From Panaeolus papilionaceus (Eukaryota > Basidiomycota > Agaricomycetes > Agaricales), in assembly GCA_015501605.1 (NCBI GenBank), contig JADNRZ010000001.1, positions 2,418,001 to 2,482,000 of the forward strand: 64,000 nt of DNA. Direction: 5' to 3'. Positions 29,667-41,277 of this stretch are shown one piece after another. The notes beneath the pieces were generated by a model. It was not told the DNA's origin, did no database searches, and was given only the letters and a program-made list of their open reading frames with translations. Both the position numbers and the translations under genes were made by a program. Each line of letters starts with the position of its first letter. Within the stretch, counting starts at the first letter, position 1.

Positions 29667-30843
29667 TCACTTCCTCATGCGCTTTTTGAACCGTTCCATG
29701 ACCTTAGCAGGGAGATTAGTGAATGCCGTTTGACATCGTTTCGTGGCGTCAGACATACCATTTCGTCTGTGGCCATCTGTAACCGATCCTGGTTGGGTCT
29801 CCGTGGCGATGAGTCTTGTGGCGGCAACCCCATGGCCTCCAATTTCGCATCTCTGAGGATATCAGCATCGGACTTTGTTTTGTTTGAAGGCTGGTAGACT
29901 GAGAGAACACGAATTGTAAGCATGGAAGCATCACATCTCACGGTAATCCTTACATCTAGAGGCGGCAAGATGATCCTCATCTCTGTTGTGTCTCTTCCGC
30001 TCCTGACGCTCCTCAGCCACAACGCGCTTTGCCTTTTCTGTATCTTCGATATTCTTGAGTCGGGTACTGCAAAATTATTAGTATGTGTCAATTGTAAAGA
30101 CAGAGGATTACCCACTCCATGCCCAGGTCAACTTCTGGGATAGCCGTTAGCATAGACAAACTATTGGTGACGCTACCAACATCCGTTGTGGGCTTCTGCT
30201 TCTCCACCTTCCATCTGTCGGCAATATTATACAAAGCTTCCTGGGGGTCGAAGGCAGCTGGCTCCTCCTCCTCCTCTTCATCCTTTGGTCGACTGCGAAC
30301 TTTCAAGTTCTCTTCAATATATGCCATCCTATTAACAAACCAATCAGAATTGTAGGACGAGTATGGAAGAAGGGGAACATACATATGCTTGTCGACGTCG
30401 AGGGCATTGGTCTGTTGAGTAAAGTTGTTAGAACGTATAAGCCTTCTTGTCTTCATTTCAGATGTTTCCTCTTCCCTAAAATATAATGAGCACCAACAAC
30501 AAAGAGGTTGTTATGAGACGCACTCCTCCTCTTCACCAACCCCCTTCTTCAAGCCCCCTTGGTCCTCGCGTGGCCGCTTCTTTTTCTTCTTCTCATCTCC
30601 TTTGTTGAGTTTTGCGACATCTATTCCTTCACGAGCTTTCCGTAGCTTGCGTAATTCAAGCAGTTCCGATACCCTTTTGATGAGAATGCGGGGTTGGGTT
30701 TAGTCAATCTAAGCAAAGCCCGTAAAGGTAGACACGTACGGTAAGCTGCTTTCTTCTTCATTTTGGGGTGCTTCAACGACATCCTCCCTTTCTATAGATA
30801 TCTCACGTATACGTTGCTGAGGTCGTGAGCGTTTCTTGATCAT
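29667..30843 (-). CDS. Hep59/TLS1-family splicing factor (C9orf78-like)
   Basis: Small, highly charged nuclear protein of the Hep_59 family (human C9orf78, S. pombe Tls1), which works with the spliceosome and affects splicing of selected introns. Visible family blocks: an N-terminal basic start (MIKKRSRPQQRIREIS), VSELLELRKLRKAREGIDVAKLN, the hallmark NFTQQTNALDVDKHMMAYIE, then PQEALYNIADRW and a C terminus of ATDEMVMERFKKRMRK. The last junction removes an intron that starts GTATGT after DEM. An upstream in-frame ATG at 30978 exists, but it would add an N terminus unlike the family, so I chose 30843. Confidence 0.85.
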
Positions 30844-31504
30844 TTTGGGCAAAAGACGAAGGAGATAACAGGTATTTAGTTGATTGGTTTGTGACAAGGT
30901 GTGAAGTAGCAGTGGCTGTGCAGATACAACTTCGGGAAACACGGTCGTTAAAATTAAGACAAGGAGTTGTGGATCCATACTATTTATTATCTGTCAGAAT
31001 GTCCAAATGGTATTTTATCTCTTATCCATAAAATATTTTATTTGATCTTCATAATTGACTGGTACTTGTCCTTGCTTTTAATAGCAAGTACCTTTTGATG
31101 TCACCTCATCCCTAAGAGCGCCTATGTGTAGTAACACAGTAACGTTTTGTGCAAATTCTTGTCCTGTAACTGTTCAACCACATTTTATAACCCGAACCTC
31201 GTGCATAGAACACCGATGGCTTACTCAATTCAATAGGGGCAAAGATAACCCGATCGCTGACATAGAGCCTGGCTGCGCGTTCAACGAGGTATACGCCCCC
31301 TGACCAGTGACGTTCTGTTACCTCCTTAAAGCATCGGTAGGCAAGGATAGGCATCGGTTATTCGAGATAATCAAACATTTGGTCTTTTCAGAGTGGCAGC
31401 ATGAGTCACATCAAATTTCCTATAAACCTGAGACTGAAGCTGGGTCATGGATTTCCCCCGAGCCTCCCTTCGATTTTTTCGTCGCCTTACCCGCTCGAAT
31501 CACC
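30844..31504. other. Divergent intergenic region
   Basis: Holds the promoters of the Hep59 gene (-) and the ARO8-like gene (+). Frames open on both strands but none resembles a protein. No repeat noticed. Confidence 0.45.
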
Positions 31505-33502
31505 ATGGTCCAGGTCAGTGTTTAAAGAATGCTGTCTACGACCCCCGCACTTATGTGCTGGCTTTAATGATCCATCTAGGAAGCAACATTGGACGACACA
31601 ACGAAGGTCTGTGCCCCCACCTCCTGCGAAGTCTTGCTATTGTTGACAAGCGCACGAAGACCCCTTTGAAGGTCCTCCCGCCGTCGTATTACGATAAATT
31701 CCTTTCGGATGAGTCGAAATTGCGAGGCTTTAGCCCAAGTATACACACACCAATTCGTATAATTTATTTTGACAGTTGACTACGAATTCTCTGTAGTTCG
31801 CGGGCTGCTTCCCCTAGAAAGCACACCAGGATGAATCTCACTTCTTGCTGGAAAACCCAATCCCGATACATTCCCCTTTACATCAATTAGCATCAAATCC
31901 AGGTCACCAGATGCTTCTGAACCATCTTTATTGACGCTCGAAGGAAATGAGCTTTGTGAGGCTTTGCAGTACGGTGCCACTGCTGGTACAAAGTCACTCC
32001 TCGAATGGGTAACAGGCCTACAGGAATTAAGTCATGGAAGGAATCGTGCAGAAGGCGATTGGAGAGTGACGATGGGTAGCGGATCCCAAGACGTCGTCTA
32101 CAAGGTTCGTGATTCAGTCCTCGCGCTGCTGCATAATGATCGAAAGGCTTGTCATTTAAATTTTTTAGGGTGCCATGTGCATCTTGAACCAAGGAGATTC
32201 TGTTCTTGTCGAATCACCAGTATACGCGTGGGTTCATTTCAAGGCCCCTTTTATCTTATCTCGATACTGAAATTACAGTTTCAGCGGTGTGCTACCAGTT
32301 TTCAACGACCGCCAATGCGAGAAAATTGGTATGGTCCATTTGTCACAACTTTTGTCAATACAACGTTTAACGTCGTTTTTATTATTATTATTTTACAGAG
32401 GTAGAAACGGACGAACACGGCATTTGCTCCTCATCTTTGCGGAGTATTTTGGAGGGATGGCCTACAGGGAAACCCAAACCCAAGGCCCTCTACACTGTGC
32501 CGGTGAGCTCGCTGGACATTCCAGAGTTCGAACTAAAATGCTCATAGACTTGTATCCACCCGTATAGTATGGGTGCAATCCCACCGGTATGACGGCTACG
32601 CTCGAACGTCGTTTGGAGGTTCTCGAGCTCGCCAGAGCGCACGAATTTATCATTCTCGAAGGTCGAGTGCATCGCAACATTCATACCTGATCAGTTCGCC
32701 TGATGTTGAGCATCCTAGACGACCCTTATTTCTACCTTTACTATGGCGAAGCGCCACGGTACCCTTCATACTTCGCCCTGGAAGTACAAACAGGGGAAGT
32801 TGGGCGCGTATTGCGGTTCGACAGTTTTTCGAAAATCCTCTCCGCAGGTATGCGTATCGGCTGTGCCTCAGGCCCAAAAACTCTAATTGACGCAATCGAT
32901 CGACATGTACGTTTGAGTCAATGTTAACGGTGATTTAGAACTGTAGCTGACGGTTTACCATTATCGCAATGTCAATTACCCCGTATAGACCGAAACTTCG
33001 AACCTCCAGGTGTCTTCCCTGACACAGATGATTGCTTTCAAGCTACTCAATGCATGGGGACACAAAGGCTTCATCACACATACGGAACGTGTTTCGGCAT
33101 TCTATCGCGAAAAGCGCGACATGTTCGAAGCTGCTATGCATCAGCACCTAACGGGCCTCGCAGAATGGACGACCCCCGAGGCCGGGATGTTTGTATGGTC
33201 AGTAATTAATTCCATCTGTTCGAAGAACCCTCGGGTCGCCAATTTCGATTTGGTTTTCCAGGTTCAAGCTTATTATCGATCCCAATTCACCGTCGGGAGG
33301 GGACTCGGAGGAAGCTATTCGTACGATTGCATTCAAGAAAGGGGTGCTGGCACTTCCTGGTACAATTTTCCTTCCCAGCGGACGAAAAACGGCCTATGTG
33401 CGCGCATCGTTCAGCATGGTAAGTCAGGAACAGATGCACATGGCGCTGGCGCGGTTGAAGGAGGCCATTTTGGAGGCCAGGGGACTTGTATCGTCAAAAT
33501 AG
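31505..33502 (+). CDS. ARO8-like class I/II aminotransferase, interrupted by an in-frame TGA
   Basis: PLP-dependent transaminase of the aromatic amino acid/2-aminoadipate (ARO8, KAT II) type. Eleven exons from a 9-nt first exon (31505-31513, ATG in a CACCATGG context) to a TAG at 33500-33502 give 459 codons in continuous phase. Recognisable parts: YYDKFLSDESKLRGFSPIRG, ISLLAGKPNPDTFPF, YGATAGTKSLLEW, YGCNPTGMTATLERR, DDPYFYLYYGE, and the PLP-lysine motif FDSFSKILSAGMRIG. The C-terminal small domain is complete. Codon 54, at 31832-31834, is TGA inside TPG-stop-ISLLAGKPN, where a hydrophobic residue is expected. No GT donor lies between 31797 and 31898, so splicing cannot remove it. Everything after it is intact, so this is either a recent nonsense allele, a sequence error, or readthrough. 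Neighbours suggest no pathway cluster. Confidence 0.8.
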
Positions 33503-33823
33503 TTAAATATATCCCAAATCAATTGGTCTATTCCTTCCAAAAAATAGAAAATCGTACTGTTACATTGATTTTTTGTGTGTGGGAAACGGAAGATAACAGA
33601 AAAACACAAAGATAACAATTGGGCATGATGCTAGGTGCGTTTGTGAGGGCTGAAAAACATAGATGGTAAAAAAAATGCGAGTCCAAACTGAATTGATAGG
33701 GTAGTTGTGGTGTTACACATTACACAACACGAGAACAAACATATACATGCAAGATGTGGTGCCAATGAGAAATTAAAAACCACAACTGTTACAGAAAACA
33801 TGAAGAGAAAGGACCGAAATACT
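33503..33823. other. Intergenic, convergent 3' ends
   Basis: 3' UTRs of the aminotransferase and of the minus-strand orphan. AT-rich, no gene seen. Confidence 0.5.
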
Positions 33824-35529
33824 CTATGCGAGATTTTCGTTTTCAGTTGACCCAGGGGTCGGATATGATACGAGATCTTCGACAGCAGATACTGCAGCCT
33901 CGATCTCGTCAATAGCCGACCTAGCACTCGGTGCAGCGGTCTCGGGTGCGGTCGCGGGGACCGATGTACTGGAAGTCGGTTCCGAGTCTGTAGCTTGTTG
34001 CACTCTGTTCATTGTGCGGGGGATATGGTCTGCTGCAGCGCTCGGCTCCGATGGTATTATATCTGTTTCCCCTGAGGGATGCTGGGGAGGAGGAGATGCT
34101 GTCACGACAAATACAGGTGACCGATGGCGAGTAAGTGTCTCCGGAGGCCTAACACCCCCTCTTCGCAATCTGGGTGCCCGAGTCAGAACATCGTCAGGAG
34201 TTTCATTGTTTGCGCCAGCCAATGAACCAGCTACCGTATTTGCATCGACTGATGATGAACGGATAGGCAGAGCCGAGCCTACGACCTCATAATACTGTGC
34301 GCCAAAGGGTTGCGATGGTGATTCTGGACTGTATTCAAATAAAGGGGGGATGGCAGGAGAAGAGATTCTGCGGGCAAGATTATTGGCTGTCGCGAATGAG
34401 GACCGTGGTGGGAATGGGAAGAATCTGCGCACAGTGCCTCCAGTTGACCAGGCTGAAGTAGTGTTTGGGCCTGCTGGAGCACCGGTTGGTCCAGTTCCCG
34501 CACTACCTTCCCGTCCTTCAGCTCCTAGTGCAGAGTCGGCTCTTGCATCCCGGTTGGTGGTGCGTCTTCTATGAGTAAACTCATTAAAGTCGACCACGCG
34601 CGAACGTTGTGCGCGCCTGATGGATGCTTGACGGCTTAGTGTAGAGGGCGCAGAAGAAGAGCCGCCACCAGCACTCGCTGACCAAGGGCGGATTACAGGC
34701 CACTCATCTGCCACTGGCGATGGACTAGCAGGTACCATTCGCGGTGCTGTAACGGATGAAGGGGGATTGTGCGGCCAGGGATTGAGGGCGTCATACACCT
34801 CGGTATTCATGCGCGTCCCTTCAAGGACGCTAGGAGGGTGCGGGTCAAGAAAGGAAGTCATTTCGTCGTCTTCTTCGTCATCAATAAGGTCAATATCCAT
34901 GTGAGGTGCTCCAGGATAGTCCGACAGGATGTGACGGCGGGAGATGTGGCGGGCGGGATGAGAACTTATATAGGGCCTCGCGGATGCTAATGAGCGGAGT
35001 GACCTTACTGTGCGGTCCGCAAGGAGGCGTCGGTCTACATTATTTGGTCTGGAGCGTCGGTCTGCGACCTCCTATTGATATGGACGGAGATGATTTGACA
35101 TTGAGATAAATGGAGCGATGAGAATGGAAAATTTGGAGAGGGCGTGATTAGCACGTTATGTGGGGTTGGATAAGAACGATGCCACTCACTTTGACCAAAA
35201 TATCGACGAGTGTGGTTGTAAACGAGTCTCCAGTATCAAGCTCGTTCACAAAACACTCGTAAGTAATGGGAGACATGTCCTTCTCAACGGCTGCCCTCCG
35301 AATAGCACCAGTTCTAAGAGCAATGAATGATTTGAATAACGGCATGAAATGATGAAATAGGGAGTGTTGAGCATACACCAAACTTGAAATTTTATGTTGA
35401 AGGACATCGTCGATATAGTCCGGAGTCCTGTTATCGTAAAAGATGTCGTAGAGAGTAGATTATGACAACGTTGCGATGTGAATAAAGGCGTTTCTAGTAT
35501 TATCATCAATGCACGCACCACTTTCCCAT
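33824..35529 (-). CDS. Fungal orphan with conserved-looking N terminus and disordered tail
   Basis: I do not recognise the family. The model has four exons: an 11-nt first exon (35529-35519), 35427-35377, 35313-35190 and 35071-33824. Phases agree and give 477 residues. The N-terminal 60 residues look like a compact helical unit (KWTPDYIDDVLQHKISSLV, AVEKDMSPITYECFVNEL, DSFTTTLVDILVK). An Arg-rich segment follows (DRRSRPNNVDRRLLADRTV), then an acidic patch (DIDLIDDEEDDE) and about 330 residues rich in Ser, Pro, Ala and Thr. There is no signal peptide or membrane helix. The tail alone would be easy to annotate from the internal ATG at 34900, but the upstream exons keep an open frame through good splice sites, so the longer model is preferred. 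Confidence 0.65.
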
Positions 35530-35851
35530 TGTCCTGTATTAACCTCTAGGAATTTAAATAACGGGATAACTGACGCCTTTTCTTTTTTTTAAAAAAAAGA
35601 ATGAAAGAAAGAGATATTCAGTCTGTTGGCAGTATGAAGCCAACACAGGGATGGTAGAGACTTGAATCAAGACGGAGAGACTACCAACTGACCGACAATC
35701 CATGGGAAAACCTACTAACGACACAGCCACTCAATCTGACAACAAACATGCACAATAACAAACAGCACTGCAATCCTCTTTTTCTCAATCTACATTCAAA
35801 AAAAAATAGAACAAAGGGTGTATACTATAAAATTAACATCCGGTGTTATCA
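35530..35851. other. Intergenic spacer
   Basis: Between the orphan's start and the end of the dynein gene, both on the minus strand. It contains a T/A run at 35579-35600 and an imperfect inverted repeat, GGTAG...CTACC, near 35651-35683. No supported RNA gene. Confidence 0.45.
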
Positions 35852-37803
35852 TCAACTGCCTTCTTGAACGTCTGCACCGTTGCTGTGTGTTCCATTGGTA
35901 GGTCTCTTTGTAGGACTGCTATTTAAACCTGTCCCACCAGCCGCGCTTCGATCTTTGTTGCTCAACAAACTCTGGAAGAAGTTGTGCAATACTTCGTGGC
36001 TTGATCCAGATCCAGGGCCAGGGCTTGGTCCCGCAGGTGAGATAGGTGACCTTGATGCTGACAGACTCGTGGGTGACGACGGTCCCAGCGCCGCCAATCC
36101 TGCAGGTCGACCTGGCGCGGTGGCTCCTGAACGAGCAGCGGCTAGACGACGCGCAGCGTCTGCTGACAATGAGGCACCTGCTCCCCCCATAGACGAGCCA
36201 GACTCCATCTCGCTGAGGGCACGCTCGACACCAGGCAAGCTGAAACTACTGCTTCCCAGTGGCCCAACCAGGCCAGCAGTTCCCTCTGCAGGGTTGCGGA
36301 AAGCGCCACGGGGATCTCTGTCGCTCTTCTTTGCGTTCTCATCGTAATTTTTGGCCAAAAATGATTGTTCTGGCATAGGATTGTTGAATGGAGGAAGTGG
36401 CGGCGGCTGGACAAGTAGGGGCACAGTACAGTCAATTTTTATCCAACAAGCATCAGTCGTATATAGACTCACTTTGGCGCTGTGATCTGGTACAAGGTTG
36501 GCATAGGCTTTTTTTGCACTTGTTTCACCTGGCTGGGCGTCTTCACCCTCCAGATCGCGCTCCCATGCTTCCCCCCACATTTTAGCGTTAAATCCGTCCC
36601 GCAGGACCGAAATTTTGCCCCAACTGTCCCAACCAGCTGGTACGACAATGTGATCACGATCCAAAGTATTGGGCTTGTGTGAAAATGGGAATAGATTACG
36701 TGCAGGAGCCTGTACTTCTGAGGAGGAAGCCGAAAGGGGAGATGGAGGGGGTGGCATGAACAACATATGGAGAGCATACTGACGCAAAACTTGCAATGTT
36801 GCAGGAAGAGGTGTTGTATAGAAGAGTCCTGCTCCATCTAGAAAGAAAGATGATCAATTGAATCAAATCACGTACAGCATGTAAGACTTACACTTGAGGC
36901 AAATTGTTCTCAATATCTGCATGATGCTATCTGTTTGTTCTTCCCATTCACCGCCCTTTCCTTTCACCATACCCCCCATACCTCCAGCACCAGCTACCAG
37001 ATCACTGCCGTCGTCAATCAAATCTGCTTTGCTACAGGCCACAATGATTGGAACACCAGCAGAATTGTGGGTGAAAGTCCCAGGGTTCAAAGGCAGCAAA
37101 GTATTAGATAGCGTCGAATTGGACGCGGAAATAGGTTCACTAGAGGGTTCAGAGTAGTGCTGTAAATGAGATTGTACTGAGGACGCCATTAGAAACTATG
37201 CTGCCTGCAAAATATGAAGGCGACTCACGTCTCTCTCGACCTTCCTCGCGTGTAATTTCAAGTTCTCTGGCGCCATCTCCTTTTGACCAAGCTTCGATCC
37301 ATGTTAGCCACGTCTGCAGCTCCTCTACAAAAGTCCAGGGGCGCGTCCAGTCGAGAACAATGACGATAAGTGTTGATAGTAGCGAGGTAGGGGGTATGAA
37401 GTGGGGCAACAAAGACATGTACGCAGGAGACGAGGATGGCACAGTGTATACTGACAGTCTCGCGAGTGTGTCTGGTTATAGGTTGTGATGATTTAGCATG
37501 TCTACCAAGTTGCATTAGTGAGTTTTAGGCCAGATGCTCACCTTCATCCGCGTCGTCTCGCACATCAGCAAAGTCATATCCGATTGCAAAGTCAGTCCTT
37601 TGATCCTCTTTTTGATCGTCTGTGGATACGGGTTTTTGGAGAAGTGCAGATGCAAGAGTTGATTTGCCAGTTGAAGGTTGACCTAGCAATAGGATCTGTT
37701 TGGAAGGTATTGAACGCGACGAGGATACCGAGTCAAGTATAGATGACCACAAATCCTGTGGTGGTGCCTCTGGAGTAGAAGATCTTGAGGTTTCTAATGC
37801 CAT
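35852..37803 (-). CDS. Cytoplasmic dynein light intermediate chain
   Basis: Cargo-adaptor-binding subunit of cytoplasmic dynein. The N-terminal half is the Ras-like fold of the DLIC family: P-loop LLLGQPSTGKST, the beta-strand/insert LIVIVLDWTRPWTFVEELQTW, and the base-specificity-like motif VPIIVACSKADLID. The middle contains the family block FPFSHKPNTLDRDHIVVPAGWDSWGKI. The C terminus is long and Ser/Pro/Ala-rich, with a helical EVLHNFFQSLLSN element that resembles the adaptor-binding helix of vertebrate LIC; this match is an inference. An intron at 36407-36472 is 66 nt with no in-frame stop. The start codon at 37801-37803 sits in a perfect CATTTAAATG palindrome and faces TIP41 across 144 bp. 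Confidence 0.9.
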
Positions 37804-37947
37804 TTAAATGAAAGAAGTGGTGGTGGTGGTGCAAGTAATAGTATAGTACTAGTAGTTGTCGTCGTGCTGACTGTTGTGACGCTAGAATGTGACACCATAT
37901 AAAAACGATATTAATATTGATTTGAATACCTTTATCAATTATCAACA
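37804..37947. promoter_or_regulatory. Compact bidirectional promoter of dynein LIC and TIP41
   Basis: Only 144 bp separate the two divergent start codons. The region must contain both 5' UTRs and both core promoters. No specific factor site is claimed. Confidence 0.5.
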
Positions 37948-39101
37948 ATGTCAACAACAGACTTACCTCCTCATCAACTCTTAGAATCTCCAAATTCACG
38001 TACTATTAAAATTAATGGATGGCATATTACAGCAAGCACAAATCCTATATCAAATGCTTCTCAATGCGATCAACTTCAATCAGCACTTGGAATACCTCTT
38101 CCTGAGATGACGTTCGGAAACAACTACCTTACCCTTCATCACGAACCATCCAACTGGAAGTACACTTTCTCGACTTACAAAGCTCTCAAAGCCGTCAAAT
38201 CAGGTGAACTCGAAGACGGTGACGGTGGTGTCAAAGTAGGATACGCAGAAAAGTGGTTGCAGAGCAGGCACGAAGGCTTTACTTGGGTGTCGGATTGAAA
38301 TTTATTTTTTCTTATACAAACACGTTCAGGACAACCCCCACTTCGAATCTACCCATGCCAAAGACCGTTGTTGCAAAGCCATACGATTGGACTTACACAA
38401 CTGTTTATCCTGGACACCAATCTTCTGACGCGCCTGGTGCAGCAGACGACGATGATGGAAAGGAAGACCCTGAAACAGTGCCCAAACCGCCTTTAGGACC
38501 TAAGCCTTACGCCGAGAGGGAATGGACACCGGCAAACCCAGAAAACCAATCCAATTTAATCCCCCTGGCAGAACTCTCGCGTCCAGATCCTATATTGTTT
38601 TACGCGGAAATACCCCTATTCGAAGACGAGCTGCACGATAATGGCGCATCGTCATTGCTCGTTAGGATCGTCAGTCTTATTTTCTCTTCTTTATAATGTC
38701 ACAAATTGAAGGGACTCCGCAGCGAGTGATGCCTTCATGTTTCTTCATTCTCTCTCGATTTACTCTGCGCGTTGACAACGTTCTCTTCCGAACATTCGAC
38801 ACGAGAATCTATCATCCATTTGCCCCCTCCAATCCCAAACTTCTGGTCAGAGAACGAAGTGCATGGGAAGCTCCTTATAGCGTCGTAAAACAGGTAAACA
38901 TGACCACGAATACGAGTTTTCCTCCGCTAACACATCCAATTACAGTTCCTACCCAAACGTAGCGACCTCACTCCTCTCACAGACCCGACTTTTATTGCCA
39001 AAGTACTCACAGAACTTCCCAAACATGCTTCCCAGCGAGAAGGTGCAAAGACGGGTTGGAGAGCATTGGGGACGAAGACTGAGATTGTGTCACTTAGCTA
39101 G
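37948..39101 (+). CDS. TIP41: TIP41-like TOR-pathway regulator
   Basis: TIP41 binds type 2A phosphatases (and in yeast Tap42) and links TOR signalling to PP2A-like activity. Four exons (37948-38288, 38330-38669, 38723-38893, 38946-39101) give 335 residues. Family blocks are all present: INGWHITAST, FGNNYLTLHHEPSNW, GVKVGYAEKWLQSR, MPKTVVAKPYDWTYTTVYPG, DPILFYAEIPLFEDEL, RVMPSCFFILSRFTLRVDNV and LFRTFDTRIYH. The first intron uses the donor GT|GTCGGA, less usual than the rest but required by the frame. The insert between the PYDWTYTT block and the IPLFEDEL block is acidic (DDDDGKEDPE). Confidence 0.93.
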
Positions 39102-39287
39102 AAACTGTTGATAATCCTTTGCTTTGCTTCATCACCATCTCGAGCCTCATACCCACGAGGAGAGATAACTAAGCTAACGAAATACAATAAAATGTCCAAC
39201 AGCGTAATCTATCTAATACAAGCAAGAAGGTAGAAGAGCAAAAAAAACCCAGGGATGTAATACAGCAAGCCAGTGGTCGTTAGAACC

Positions 39288-41074
39288 TCACATGAGTTTT
39301 CCTTCCCTCTTGGCTTGCTGTACCTGGGCCAATCTCTGAGCCCTCAACGTCACATGTGAACCCTGTGCATTCTTCTTGTTGATTGTTGTGGCATAAGCAG
39401 GTGCAATGGTCGATTGTGAAAGGGAGATACGCGTCTCATCGGACGCGAAACCAGGGATACGGATATTGTGGTTGCGTTCTGGCCACAACAAAGATTAAAC
39501 CGGGTGATAATCAAAGACAAAGGTCGAACGTAACATACCGAGATGGAGCTGTAGGTCACGTACTTCGAGTGTGTCCCCACCTCGGTGTTTTGCCAACCGG
39601 CAGGCAAAATTCGTCACCGAATCAATAAACTCGTCCGCGATATTCAGAAGCAGCTAAAAACACCAAAAAAAAAGTCATATCAGTGCCTCATTCGTCAAGG
39701 AACGGCGGAAAACAGAGGTGGGGAAATAATGGCACCACTCACGTCTTCCACTTCTGGTTCAATTTTTACGTTTGGGTCTACACTCGCGACGAGGTCTTGG
39801 ATCGTTCGACGCATGCTTTGATCACCGGGTGTGCTCTTCCTTCGAGATCGACTGTCGTCTGCTAGGAGGATGGAAGGGTCGTCGTTTGCTCGTGCAATTT
39901 GTGCAGGAGTACCTATAGTCATGGTTGGTGTTAGTCTCTTGTAAACTCGAGCGAAAGATGGTTATAACGCGAAGATCTAGCTAGATAAAGAAAAGCCCAA
40001 GTGACAAAGGCATACGAAATCAAACGAATAAAAGGGTCCTTTCAAAGGTTAACCCCGAAATAAAGTCGGAAGAATTAGAAAGCAACATGTTCGAAAACTA
40101 CGCATCTTGAAAGTAAGAACAACCCTCGAAAATTACGTCTTCCATGTACAAACTACAACAAGAAGCCCTTTATTATTTCTAATGAACATACTCACCCGAC
40201 ATCCTTCCAGCGTAGATACCTCCCGACAACGTAGGTCTAGTGGGTGTCCACGGCACAGGACCCGGATTCGTCGCATTGAGCGTACTGCTAATAGGGGGAT
40301 AAAAGACATGTTCAGACGCCGCGGTGCCAGTTACATACGTTGCGTTTGGACCTCCAGCCGATGCACCGGCGGTACTCGTAGTAGGCGTCGATACCGATGC
40401 AGAGGGTGGGGGAGCGGGCATGAGTTCTGAAGTAGATGTTGATTTGAGACCAGTGGTTGCGAGTGTGGGATATGGGGTAGGAGAAGGGAGGTGTGTAGGT
40501 GTTCCAGCCTATATATTTTCAACAAGTGATTATATCGATAACAGGCGTAAGCGGAAGCTATATGAGTCTTTTTGAACACAAGGGTCTGTGAACGTGAACT
40601 AACCTTCATTGCGTTTGCCACTACGGTAGAGGCACCCGGACCTGCGAAGAACGATGCACTGGCCTGTGCGTTGGCTGGTTTATGTTGATCAGCAAATTCT
40701 TTGAGCTGTTCCGTAGTAATGTAGTGGTGCGAAGTAAAAGTTTAAAGTGCGATCCAGATATGCAAGAACAAAACATGGATAAGTCAGTCAGAGTACGCTC
40801 AAAACCAGCCACTGGTCAAGATGTAAACGCGCACCGCAATGATTTGCTTCTGTGTTAGCTTTCCTTGCTGCACCAAATTGGCCATGTTTGATAAAAGAAT
40901 GGATGATATCCGTTCGTTGGTGTGAGTCTCGCCTGTTTGTGACTTGAGAAGGTTTCCTAATGCTCGAATAACATCTGTTGAATCAGAGGCAGCTGCGGTT
41001 GACGTAGGAGTAGATGGTTGTTGAGCCGCTGTAGAACTACTTGGACCAGCAGCTGCATTTTGTTGTTCACTCAT
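39288..41074 (-). CDS. TAF12: TFIID/SAGA subunit TAF12
   Basis: Histone-fold protein that pairs with TAF4 in TFIID and with Ada1 in SAGA. The C-terminal histone fold is spread over several exons: [47 protein letters not shown] and [23 protein letters not shown]. The N terminus is low-complexity (Ala/Ser/Thr/Pro) with a helical segment, [21 protein letters not shown]. The start is the ATG at 41074 (MSEQQNAAA); the longer open frame upstream has no ATG. The C-terminal extension after the fold is basic. It is divergent from RRS1, 203 bp away. Confidence 0.9.
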
Positions 41075-41277
41075 GGTTTCCAAAGGAGTCGATGGTAAAG
41101 GTAAAAGTACAAGTCAAGGAATGGATGAGAGGCGTCTAAAGTTGAATGACAAGAGACAGAGGCGCCGATCAATAATTCTAATTCCACAATTTGCTAAGAT
41201 CATCCAAACCAAACACTGATTACCTTCGACACTTTTTTGAATCTCCTTAAAACTCTACTTTTAACGACCATATAGCC
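41075..41277. promoter_or_regulatory. Compact bidirectional promoter of TAF12 and RRS1
   Basis: 203 bp between divergent start codons, AT-rich on the RRS1 side. Both core promoters must lie here. Confidence 0.5.

Noticed and set aside
31505..33502. Calling the aminotransferase a plain pseudogene
   Set aside because: Only one nonsense codon is seen and all other exons, splice sites and the PLP lysine are intact, so a sequence error or recent allele is equally likely.
35640..35705. tRNA-like sequence on the minus strand (CAGTTGGTAG D-loop-like, hairpin GGTAG...CTACC)
   Set aside because: No complementary acceptor stem, no TTCRANY T-loop and no clear anticodon arm; only an inverted repeat remains.
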